A stretch of DNA of 64,000 bases, from positions 1 to 64,000 of the forward strand of contig NZ_BPET01000009.1 in NCBI RefSeq assembly GCF_019654915.1, given 5' to 3'. Under the pieces are notes generated by a model. That model searched no databases and was not told where the DNA came from. It worked only from the letters and a program-made list of their open reading frames with translations. Both the position numbers and the translations under genes were made by a program. Positions 37,888 through 45,528 of the stretch are shown here, piece after piece. Each line of letters starts with the position of its first letter. Position 1 is the first letter of the stretch. The DNA is from Shewanella sp. MBTL60-007 (GTDB taxonomy: Bacteria > Pseudomonadota > Gammaproteobacteria > Enterobacterales > Shewanellaceae).

Positions 37888-38083
37888 GGCTAGATCCTAG
37901 GGCGCTGCGCTTCTAGAGCGGGCTACGCCCTGCTAGGAAAAGCAAAAGCTAGACGGGCTAAAGCCCGACCTACAACAAACACCGCTTCTCCCTGCTTTTA
38001 ATCGGCTTTTCTCGTCTCGGCTTTAATCGTCTTGGCTTTTTGCCTTTCCTAGCACCTTCTTTGCCTAGCAACTAGCACCTTCT
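37888..38083 (-). repeat. CTAGG-unit intergenic element, copy C2
   Basis: In minus orientation this matches copy A closely: CTAGATC/CTAGGGC units, GCGCTGCGCTTC, GCGGGCTACGCCC, CTAGGAAAAGCAAAAGC, the intact GACGGGCTAAAGCCCGACC hairpin, CTACAACAAACACCGCTTCT, and the GCTTTAATCGTCTTGGCTTT block. It ends in CTAGCA/CTAGCAC units. C1 and C2 together occupy most of the 549-base gap before the malic enzyme gene; no gene lies there. Confidence 0.78.
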
Positions 38084-38203
38084 TTTCCCATCTCAATAAA
38101 AAAATCCTCCGACAAAGCAAAACAAAGATCACGCTTTATGTTAGTCTTCCGTGATTAGCATCACCTGTAATCCTAACTAACAAAAATAACGTAAAGGTTT
38201 CCA

Positions 38204-39892
38204 ATGGACGATAACAAACGCCCGCTCTATCTTCCTTTTGCTGGTCCCGCGATTCTAGAAGCCCCTTTGATCAACAAAGGCAGTGCTTTTACCGAAGAGG
38301 AAAGGATCTTTTTCAATCTTGAAGGCCTACTGCCCCACGTTATCGAGACTATCGAAGAGCAAGCCTCACGGGCTTACGATCAATACAAAAACTTCACCAA
38401 CGATCTCGATAAGCATATCTACTTAAGAAACATTCAAGATACCAACGAGACGCTTTATTACCGCCTAGTGCAGAACCATATCACCGAGATGATGCCCATC
38501 ATCTACACCCCAACTGTGGGCATGGCATGTGAGCGCTTCTCCAAGGATTATCGCCGTAACCGTGGTCTATTTATCTCCTACGCCAATAAAGACCGTATCG
38601 ACGACATCCTCAACAACTCCACCCGCCAAAAAGTGAAGATCATCGTAGTCACCGATGGTGAACGCATTTTAGGCCTTGGCGATCAGGGCATCGGCGGCAT
38701 GGGGATCCCAATTGGTAAGCTGTCACTTTACACCAGCTGTGGTGGCATCAGCCCAGCCTATACCCTGCCGATAACCTTAGATGTGGGTACCGATAACCCA
38801 CACCTGCTAGAAGATCCTATGTATATGGGCTGGCGTAACCAGCGCATTGGCGGCGAAGAGTACACAGAATTTGTCGAAGCCTTTATGCAGGCAGTTCACC
38901 GCCGCTGGCCCGATGCACTCATTCAGTTTGAAGACTTCGCCCAGAAGAACGCCATGCCACTGCTAGAGCGCTATAAAGATCAATACTGCTGCTTTAACGA
39001 TGACATTCAAGGCACGGCTGCAGTCACCGTAGGCTCATTATTGGCAGCGTGTAAGGCAGCCAATACTAAGCTGAGCGAACAACGCATCACCTTCTTAGGA
39101 GCTGGCTCTGCAGGCTGCGGTATCGCCGAGGCTATCGTGGCGCAGATGGTGTCTGAGGGCATTAGTGAGACTCAGGCCCGTAAGCAAGTATTCATGGTTG
39201 ACCGCTGGGGCATGTTGCAGGCGAATATGCCAAATCTACTGCCATTCCAGCAAAAGCTAGCTCAGCAGTGTGAAGATGTCGCCAACTGGGATAACTTCAG
39301 TGACAACATCTCACTACTCGATGTGGTCAACAATGCCAAGCCAACAGTATTGATTGGCGTATCAGGCGCGCCGGGGCTGTTTACCGAAGAGATCATCAAG
39401 GCGATGCACAGCCATTGTAAGCGCCCTATTGTGTTCCCACTGTCGAACCCAACCAGTCGCGTCGAAGCCACACCGAAAGATATTCTGCACTGGACTCAAG
39501 GCCAAGCCCTTGTGGCAACCGGTAGCCCGTTTGAGCCAGTGGTTGTCGATGACACTACTTATGAAATCGCCCAGTGTAACAACAGTTATATTTTCCCTGG
39601 CATCGGCCTTGGCGTGCTTGCCTCAGGTGCCAAGCGTGTCAGCGACGCCATGTTGATGGCATCGAGCCGCGCACTGGCCGAGTGTTCACCGCTTGCGGTA
39701 AATGGCGAAGGGTCTTTGCTGCCTAAGCTTGAAGATATCCATAAGGTGAGTAAGCATATTGCCTTTGCCGTGGCGAAAGTGGCGATTGAGGAAGGTCATG
39801 CCTTGCCGACAACCGAGGAGCTGCTCAATCAGTCGATTGAGGATAATTTCTGGACAGCAGAGTATCGACGTTATAAACGAACTTCTTTCTAG
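38204..39892 (+). CDS. maeA: NAD-dependent malic enzyme
   Basis: 562 residues, the length of the SfcA/MaeA group. It opens with [25 protein letters not shown]; the catalytic N-domain has [10 protein letters not shown] and [21 protein letters not shown]; the metal site is in [17 protein letters not shown] and [10 protein letters not shown]; the NAD-binding Rossmann part begins [17 protein letters not shown]. It converts malate to pyruvate and CO2, yielding NADH. GGTTT-type ribosome-binding site upstream (AAAGG). Monocistronic, with a terminator at 39968. Confidence 0.95.
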   Translation: MDDNKRPLYLPFAGPAILEAPLINKGSAFTEEERIFFNLEGLLPHVIETIEEQASRAYDQYKNFTNDLDKHIYLRNIQDTNETLYYRLVQNHITEMMPIIYTPTVGMACERFSKDYRRNRGLFISYANKDRIDDILNNSTRQKVKIIVVTDGERILGLGDQGIGGMGIPIGKLSLYTSCGGISPAYTLPITLDVGTDNPHLLEDPMYMGWRNQRIGGEEYTEFVEAFMQAVHRRWPDALIQFEDFAQKNAMPLLERYKDQYCCFNDDIQGTAAVTVGSLLAACKAANTKLSEQRITFLGAGSAGCGIAEAIVAQMVSEGISETQARKQVFMVDRWGMLQANMPNLLPFQQKLAQQCEDVANWDNFSDNISLLDVVNNAKPTVLIGVSGAPGLFTEEIIKAMHSHCKRPIVFPLSNPTSRVEATPKDILHWTQGQALVATGSPFEPVVVDDTTYEIAQCNNSYIFPGIGLGVLASGAKRVSDAMLMASSRALAECSPLAVNGEGSLLPKLEDIHKVSKHIAFAVAKVAIEEGHALPTTEELLNQSIEDNFWTAEYRRYKRTSF

Positions 39893-39967
39893 TTTTTTCG
39901 ATAAAGCTAAAACGGAAAAGCATAGACGGTTCAAGCAAAGACGAGCGCTTCGCTAACGGTCTAAATC

Positions 39968-39995
39968 AAAAGCAGTCATATTTGGCTGCTTTTTT
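39968..39995 (+). terminator. maeA terminator
   Basis: The stem AAAAGCAG / CTGCTTTT with a 10-base loop is followed by Ts, 75 bases after the stop. Confidence 0.65.
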
Positions 39996-40173
39996 GTTTT
40001 TGAGCTTTAGCGTTATCCAATAGTTGGTTTGCTATCAGGCTACGCCTGAAATTTAGGTGAGACTTCGTCTAACAGTTAACATCAGTGGCTATGCCACATA
40101 TTAAGCTGCGCTTGACTAACGTCGCGGCGCTTCGCCCGCACCCGAGCCAAGGGGGAAAGCGCTTGTCCCCCTC

Positions 40174-40214
40174 TTGGCCAAGTGTGAGCTGGAAGCTCAC
40201 GACCTTCATCAAAC
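40174..40214 (+). repeat. 41-bp direct repeat, left copy
   Basis: TTGGCCAAGTGTGAGCTGGA followed by AGCTCACGACCTTCATCAAAC. It contains the perfect hairpin GTGAGCT-GGA-AGCTCAC and recurs at 40491-40531 with about two changes. It lies in the 771-base gap 39893-40663, which also holds a string of short hairpins (for example TCAGGC-TAC-GCCTGA near 40036) and no credible gene. Confidence 0.8.
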
Positions 40215-40490
40215 TACAATATGTGGGGTCAGAGTAAACTAAACACGTTTCCCTTTAACCATAACGTTAAAACTAACCGACAACTCTGGCTGACAGAAAA
40301 TACCTGTTCCCCATCGGAGTTGCCGAAGTGCGTTGGAATCAATTGCGTGATGCCGACATGGATGTCGGCGTAGCTTTCGCGGGGCAGGATGCCCCATCGG
40401 AAGCGTTAGCAATTTATCCATAAGCATGAGGATGACAACTTCGTCTGGGGCGGCAGGGTGATCCAAGAGGGGGTTGCTGTTGACCCCCTT

Positions 40491-40531
40491 TTGGCCGAGT
40501 GTGAGCTGGAAGCTCACGACCTTTATCAAAC
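40491..40531 (+). repeat. 41-bp direct repeat, right copy
   Basis: A near-identical copy of 40174-40214, 317 bases away, again preceded by a CCCCCTTTTGG-type stretch. Between the copies lie GTGGGGTCAGAGTAAAC (about 40222-40238) and the hairpin GCCGACAT-GG-ATGTCGGC (about 40352-40369), pieces that look like decayed REP-type sequence. Confidence 0.8.
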
Positions 40532-40595
40532 GAAGTTTGATTGCCCTACGCTGGATAGATAATTGCGATATCTACTAACACCATCAAAACCAAAC

Positions 40596-40629
40596 AAAAA
40601 AGGCTATGGGAACACTCCCATAGCCTTTT
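40596..40629 (-). terminator. Terminator of the molybdoenzyme A/B operon
   Basis: The stem AAGGCTATGGG / CCCATAGCCTT has its T tract on the minus strand, 35 bases after the B-subunit stop. The same stem occurs at 44240-44267. Confidence 0.85.
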
Positions 40630-40663
40630 GCTTTGGTGTCTACACTAAACCTCAACAACTAAG

Positions 40664-41242
40664 CTAAACTGGTCTTCGCTCACTTGCAACTTGGCTGGCT
40701 ACTCGGTAGAGCTTAGGTTTATTGTTATAGCCAATGGAACGGTTATAAGTGAGTACCGTTGACAGGTGCTTATGTACTTCACTGCTAGGATCATTGGCAT
40801 TACCAAAAATAAGTGCATCGGCTGGACATACCGTAACACAGGCTGGCTGTAATCCCTCTGCAACACGGCTTTTCATGCAGAAATCGCAGTTATCAGTGGC
40901 TTTAACTTGTTTGTTATAGAAACACCCTCCCAACGGACAGGCCGCAACACACATTAAGCAACCTTTGCAGCGGTCATGATTAAATGACACAACACCATCA
41001 GTTGTTTGGCTGATGGCCCCATAAGGGCAAGCCCTGATACAGGCAGGTCTGTCACACTGTTCACAAGATACTCGCAGATAACGATAGTGCAGTTCACCAT
41101 CGATAAAATAGGGGCCTTTTACATCAATTGAGGCTCTGTTTTGATAGTCGGCCAACTCGTTAGATGTATTACAAGCGGCGGTACAGGCATGACAGCCTAT
41201 ACAGCGATTTTCATCATGAATGAGTACATATTTTTCGTTCAT
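40664..41242 (-). CDS. 4Fe-4S dicluster electron-transfer subunit of a PsrA/PhsA-type molybdoenzyme
   Basis: 192 residues with four cysteine clusters for four [4Fe-4S] centres: CIGCHACTAACNTSN, CEQCDRPACIRACP, CKGCLMCVAACP and CDFCMKSRVAEGLQPACVTVCP. This is the DmsB/PsrB/PhsB architecture and length. It has no signal of its own, as usual: it is carried across the membrane with the Tat-targeted catalytic subunit. It sits 83 bases downstream of that subunit and ends at a terminator. No NrfD/PsrC-type quinol-oxidising membrane subunit follows, which is unusual for this class. Confidence 0.9.
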   Translation of the reverse strand: MNEKYVLIHDENRCIGCHACTAACNTSNELADYQNRASIDVKGPYFIDGELHYRYLRVSCEQCDRPACIRACPYGAISQTTDGVVSFNHDRCKGCLMCVAACPLGGCFYNKQVKATDNCDFCMKSRVAEGLQPACVTVCPADALIFGNANDPSSEVHKHLSTVLTYNRSIGYNNKPKLYRVASQVASERRPV

Positions 41243-41325
41243 TAGGTGTTCCCTACTCTACAACAACACCTGCCGTTGCCTTTGTTGAAGTAAAGTAGCT
41301 CCTTGTTAGTTAAACTAGTTACACA

Positions 41326-43596
41326 TCACACAGGTCTGATAGTGACGCCCGTGGTATGAATATTACTGCCTGTAATGGCTGCGGTAGCATGGGGTAACAA
41401 GGCGCCACAATGCACTCCTTTACCGAAAGCCCGTGTGAGTTCTTGGTTCTTACTGCCAAATCCCATATGTGCGAAAACGGTATCTTTGCGGATCCCAGGC
41501 GTTACCTTAGCAGTGCCTTGCTCCTCTCCCACTAGGCTAGTTATGAAGATTGCTTCACCATCATTTATCCCAAGTTCGGCAGCTGTGTCTGGATGGATCC
41601 AGACTGGGTTATCCGGCTGCAAATCGTAAAGCAGCGGAATATTTTGAGTAGCAGCATTGGTGTGCAATGCAGACTTTCCCTGAATGAAGTACAGCTCACC
41701 TCGCTGCTTTAACACCACGGGACGGTAGCGAATCACACTGCGACCTGGGGCAATTTTCTCGATACTAGGAGAGCTCAATTCAATCTTGCCACTGGGAGTC
41801 ATGAATTGAAGCTGATGACCGTAGTCGCCACGCTCTGAGACAGGCAATGCATTCGGGTAATTCTGGCAAAACTTCGCAACCATCTCAGGTTCTCGCATCA
41901 ACAACGGCACACCAAAAGAGAGGAAGCCATCACCTTTTAATTGCGACAATAATTCGGGATTTGTTTTAACCTGGCGCTGTTGATAATCAGAAATATCTCG
42001 CCAAGGGAAATAGTGCCCCAGCGACATTGCGTCAGCCATCTCTTTAAATATTTGCCAACTTGGTCGTGTGTCACCTATGGTATCAGTTACTCGCTGACGC
42101 AAGGCATAGGCAGGATTCTTGGCGGAGTAATCACTGATGTCTTCGTCACGCTCAAGATAAGTGGACTCAGGCAGAACAACATCAGCATAGGCCGCACTCT
42201 CGCTGATATATACGTCACAGGCAACAACAAAATCCATCGCCTCAAATGCTTTTTGAACTTGGCTTCTATCTGTAACGGTTTGCATTGGGTTGGAACGTGA
42301 CATCACCCATGCCTTTATCGCGTAGGGGTGTTGCAGCAAGGCTGCTGGGATAATGGAGTGATAAAGCCCTCCCGCTTTGGCAGCATACTTAAATTGAGGA
42401 TCGGCTAAATCGATACGCGGCAAGACTGGGGTTGGTAAACCTTCTACTTTTATTTTTTCCAGTGAAGGGGCTACCACTTTGCCGGCGAGTTTGTTGTACA
42501 GCTTAGAGTTCTTAGCAAAGTACACTCCTCCTTTACGTTCAATGTTACCCAGCAGCACGTTTATGGCATAAATACCGCGCCGGAGATCAAACTCTTCAGG
42601 TGTAAAGGTACAGCGATGGCCATGGTCGGCTATTGCAGCAGGGGCGGCTGCGGCGAGTTCTCGAGCGATACGACGAATGTCGCCTGCTGAAATCCCGCAC
42701 ACCTCACTTGCCCATTCAGGGCTGTATTGTGCCATCGAAGCCGAAAAATCCTCAAATCCACTCACATATTGCTGAACAAAAGATTTATCGTACAACTGCT
42801 CTTCTATTAATACATGACTTAGAGCAAGTACAACGGCAATGTCTGTGCCGGGTTTAATGGCATGCCACTCATCCGCTTTGTCTGCCATCACCGATAACCT
42901 GGGCTCAAACACCACAACCTTAACAGTCCCTTTCTCCTGTGCCGCCAACAGGGCGCGAGTCATTGACATATTGACCCCTTCGTACAGGTTATGACCGAAG
43001 TTGAGTATGTATTTGCTGTTTTCTAAATCGAGTTTAAGCTCATTGCCGAACATCACCCTAGCTGCAACAGCATAGGAGATTGGGCATGTTGAGCCATGTG
43101 AAAAAATATTTGGGGTGCCAATGGCTTTACCAAAGTGAAAGGCATGATTTGATAATGAGCCAGATTTACTCGAGACTGCGATTGCTTCTGGCCCGTATTG
43201 GTCACGCACTTGGTTTAGGTTATCCGCAATAAGTTGATATGCTTCTTCCCACTCAATTTCCTGCCACTGGCCCGAGCCTCGAGGTCCGGTTCGCTTAATC
43301 GGTTTTACCAACCGGTGAGGATCATATAGGAGCTTGCTACCTGATGTGCCTCTTGCGCATACCTTACCGCCAAAGCTCTTGGCATTCAGGTTCCCCCGAA
43401 TGAACAACTTGTCCAGTCTGCTTTCAACGGTAATGGGACACCGAGTTGAACACATTTCGCAGATACTGTTTATTTCTTTAATAAATGGCGTCGCTGGTGT
43501 TAATATTTTACTTTGCGCCCCTAACGTTCCGGGGGCATAAACTGTTATAGCGCAAAAGGCGCTACCTTTTGCCAAAAAATCGCGGCGAGACAACAT
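41326..43596 (-). CDS. Tat-exported molybdopterin oxidoreductase, PsrA/PhsA-like catalytic subunit
   Basis: 756 residues. A twin-arginine signal (MLSRRDFLAKGSAFCAITVY) precedes an N-terminal [4Fe-4S] site (ICEMCSTRCPITV ... GGKVCARG), then molybdopterin domains. Cys171 in HGSTCPISYA is in the position that ligates Mo in polysulfide/thiosulfate/arsenate reductases, as opposed to Ser in DmsA. The C-terminal MGD-binding domain (NPVWIHPDTAAELGINDGEAIFI, then HTTGVTIRP) is complete. It would reduce or oxidise a sulfur (or similar) compound in the periplasm; the substrate is not decidable from sequence. AGAGGT precedes the ATG, and an FNR-like box lies 110 bases upstream. Confidence 0.9.
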   Translation of the reverse strand: MLSRRDFLAKGSAFCAITVYAPGTLGAQSKILTPATPFIKEINSICEMCSTRCPITVESRLDKLFIRGNLNAKSFGGKVCARGTSGSKLLYDPHRLVKPIKRTGPRGSGQWQEIEWEEAYQLIADNLNQVRDQYGPEAIAVSSKSGSLSNHAFHFGKAIGTPNIFSHGSTCPISYAVAARVMFGNELKLDLENSKYILNFGHNLYEGVNMSMTRALLAAQEKGTVKVVVFEPRLSVMADKADEWHAIKPGTDIAVVLALSHVLIEEQLYDKSFVQQYVSGFEDFSASMAQYSPEWASEVCGISAGDIRRIARELAAAAPAAIADHGHRCTFTPEEFDLRRGIYAINVLLGNIERKGGVYFAKNSKLYNKLAGKVVAPSLEKIKVEGLPTPVLPRIDLADPQFKYAAKAGGLYHSIIPAALLQHPYAIKAWVMSRSNPMQTVTDRSQVQKAFEAMDFVVACDVYISESAAYADVVLPESTYLERDEDISDYSAKNPAYALRQRVTDTIGDTRPSWQIFKEMADAMSLGHYFPWRDISDYQQRQVKTNPELLSQLKGDGFLSFGVPLLMREPEMVAKFCQNYPNALPVSERGDYGHQLQFMTPSGKIELSSPSIEKIAPGRSVIRYRPVVLKQRGELYFIQGKSALHTNAATQNIPLLYDLQPDNPVWIHPDTAAELGINDGEAIFITSLVGEEQGTAKVTPGIRKDTVFAHMGFGSKNQELTRAFGKGVHCGALLPHATAAITGSNIHTTGVTIRPV

Positions 43597-43677
43597 GTTC
43601 TTACCTCTCTTTCCACACTTGTAAACATCAGATTTAAAAGAAATTATTTTTTATACGAAGAGAAGCCGGCTGTACGC

Positions 43678-43720
43678 ATACTACGCCTGCGCCAATCAAA
43701 CAAAGCATGATTAAGATCAA
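43678..43720 (-). promoter_or_regulatory. FNR/EtrA-type box and -10 of the molybdoenzyme operon
   Basis: On the minus strand TTGATCTTAATCAT (43707-43720) matches the FNR consensus TTGAT-N4-ATCAA at 9 of 10 positions. A TAGTAT -10 (43678-43683) follows at a spacing that puts the box near -41, a class II activator position. This implies anaerobic induction. Confidence 0.7.
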
Positions 43721-43757
43721 TAAATCAGATGTATTTAGATGTGAATCACATGTGACG

Positions 43758-43784
43758 AGTTGTGATTTAGATCCGATCACAACT
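43758..43784. promoter_or_regulatory. Inverted repeat with CRP-like half upstream of the molybdoenzyme operon
   Basis: AGTTGTGAT-N9-ATCACAACT has perfect 9-bp arms. Overlapping it, TGTGATTTAGATCCGA (43761-43776) matches a CRP-type site at 13 of 16 positions. Further TGTGA half-sites lie on both sides. The 708-base gap 43597-44304 contains these sites, a Fur-like palindrome at 43863 and a terminator, but no gene. Confidence 0.5.
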
Positions 43785-43862
43785 AAAATTTGTGATCGAA
43801 AAGGTATGTAGCAAATAAGTTGATCGCTACAGAGGTGGAATCATTGCTCCCTGACTTCGCAA

Positions 43863-43875
43863 GATAATCATTATC
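43863..43875. promoter_or_regulatory. Fur-box-like palindrome
   Basis: GATAATCATTATC is a perfect palindrome identical to the right 13 bases of the 19-bp Fur consensus. It is ~200 bases upstream of the inferred molybdoenzyme transcription start. Confidence 0.5.
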
Positions 43876-44239
43876 TCACTTAGTCGTTTTGATATAACGC
43901 ACTGGCAAGTGCTTACAGCACTGAGTTGTAGATGAGGCCTAATATTTAACGTCGCTTTTCAGGGGAGTTAACCCCTGTGGACTCATCGATATAAACGAGC
44001 AGATTTAAGATAAAGCTTAACAAAATTAAGACATTTTCTTTGAGTTATATTATTGTCGTGACTCGGAAAATTTAGAAGGTGAAATCACCTATCTTTTAGA
44101 CATATATCACGTAAAAAATATTATTTTCTGGTAAATGGTCACAATTCCCCCGCCAACCTAGGGTTAACGCGACAAAGTCACGTCATCGCCGTCACCAAAG
44201 TTTGACCTTATTAGTATTACCAAGGTTCTGCACTGCAAT

Positions 44240-44267
44240 AAAAAAGGCTATGGTTTCCCATAGCCTT
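44240..44267 (-). terminator. Terminator of the DUF3069-like gene
   Basis: The stem AAGGCTATGG / CCATAGCCTT has a T tract on the minus strand, 37 bases after the stop. It has the same stem as the terminator at 40596-40629. Confidence 0.8.
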
Positions 44268-44304
44268 CTCTTTTAGCCTGTTATAACAGCCTAAACCTCA
44301 ATGA

Positions 44305-44742
44305 TTACTTGCCAGCAATCACAGACTTGATGCTATTAAGCATCGAACGGTCTGTTCGGGCTTTCTTCAACTTACGAACACTCTCTTTAAGCGAAGCGTC
44401 AGACAAACGGGTGAAGATACCGTTGTACTCTTTCTCGGCGATCTCATCATCGGTATCCGCCATCTCTGCGATGTCTTGTGCTACGCGGCTGAGTTGGAAC
44501 CAAGCATTAGCGATGTAGAAGCCGTGGAAGTCCTCTTTAGGCAGTAGGCTCTTAGCACTGGCTGGCAGTGCGTCCCAACCTGAGCTGAACTTAAGATCTG
44601 TGTCTTCGATTAGCTCATTGCAAAGGTTTGCATAGGCTTCAAACAAATCCTTAGGAATGTCGTTCATCGGCATAACGGTGTTGCATACGTTCAGTGCCAC
44701 TTGCTCGGCGCGCTCTTTGTAAGCTTGGGTTACTTCTGTCAT
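44305..44742 (-). CDS. Small soluble hypothetical protein (DUF3069-like)
   Basis: 145 residues, acidic and mostly helical, without signal or membrane segment. Readable blocks are FEAYANLCNELIEDTDLKFSSGWDALPASAKSLLPKEDFHGFYIANAWFQLSRVAQDIAEMADTD. The pattern recalls DUF3069, a family of Shewanella/Vibrio proteins of unknown function; this assignment is from memory and moderate. A good AGAGA ribosome-binding site precedes the ATG. It is a single gene about 75 bases upstream of, and on the same strand as, the PAP2 stop; co-transcription is possible. Confidence 0.7.
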   Translation of the reverse strand: MTEVTQAYKERAEQVALNVCNTVMPMNDIPKDLFEAYANLCNELIEDTDLKFSSGWDALPASAKSLLPKEDFHGFYIANAWFQLSRVAQDIAEMADTDDEIAEKEYNGIFTRLSDASLKESVRKLKKARTDRSMLNSIKSVIAGK

Positions 44743-44815
44743 CTGTTTCTCTCTAAAATTACTGTCAATCTTGTTACTGATTCGATTTTATTAACGTTAA
44801 CGGTTAACTCGCGCG

Positions 44816-45340
44816 TTAGAATTTGCCGCTAACATAGAGGCCATAATTGCCATTGCCTGCGATCGGCGTAACGGTGATGCCTTTATAGGGATCGGTAAAG
44901 TATAGCCCAGATAGAATACCGATTGCTGCGCCAGCGAGTACGTCTTCAACATGGTGCTTGTCGCTTTCAACCCGGGTGTAACCCACGTAAGCGGCACCAA
45001 TATAAGCAGGGATAGCCCACTCCCAACCGTATCTTTGCTGCACAAAAGTCGCTGCAGCAAAGCTGTCGGCGGTATGGCCTGATGGAAACGAATCATCACC
45101 TGAACCATCGGGTCTGTCTTTATCAACCGTGTACTTAAGCCCTTCGACCACAAGACGCGACACCACGCCGGTTTTAGCTAGCTGCCATGCACCTTCGTAA
45201 CCATCTTCATAGATAAGGCTTCCACCCAGAGCAGCTGCAGGCAGTAAAAGGTGCAACACATCGCCAGATTCTTCCAAGTTCGATGTCGCATAAGTTGGCC
45301 AAGTTGTCAGCAAAAGCAAACAGGCAAAAAACTTTTTCAT
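44816..45340 (-). CDS. PAP2-family phosphatase, exported
   Basis: 174 residues from the ATG at 45340. The longer frame from 45406 is rejected because a signal peptide (MKKFFACLLLLTTWPTYA) starts at this ATG. The three PAP2 signature motifs are present in order: KYTVDKDRPDG (K-x6-RP), SFPSGHTADSFA (PSGH) and YTRVESDKHHVEDVLAGA (SR-x5-H-like, here SD-x-HH-x-x-D). Such enzymes dephosphorylate undecaprenyl pyrophosphate or phosphatidic/lipid A phosphates at the periplasmic face. It is divergent from the GGDEF gene. Confidence 0.88.
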   Translation of the reverse strand: MKKFFACLLLLTTWPTYATSNLEESGDVLHLLLPAAALGGSLIYEDGYEGAWQLAKTGVVSRLVVEGLKYTVDKDRPDGSGDDSFPSGHTADSFAAATFVQQRYGWEWAIPAYIGAAYVGYTRVESDKHHVEDVLAGAAIGILSGLYFTDPYKGITVTPIAGNGNYGLYVSGKF

Positions 45341-45528
45341 TCCAGTGACCTTTATCATGAGCCCTTTAAAGGGCGTTGTTATACAGACACCTCGAAACAA
45401 ATGCAAAGACTTGTCTAGACTAACTTTTACGGCATATCTCGTGCGGGTAAAAAATAGCGTAAAAAAAATAGTTTATAGTGTATGCTTGTGCATGAATTTT
45501 AATGACTTTAAGACAAAGCTAACGCTAA

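Noticed and set aside
32236..38083. CRISPR array or tRNA-like genes in the repeat-rich gaps
   Set aside because: Units are 7 bp with no spacers, and no cloverleaf can be drawn; the pattern is a modular hairpin element.
40239..40529. 96-codon minus-strand ORF in the hairpin-rich tract
   Set aside because: It runs through repeats and palindromes, has no ribosome-binding site or recognisable protein pattern, and matches no transposase motif.
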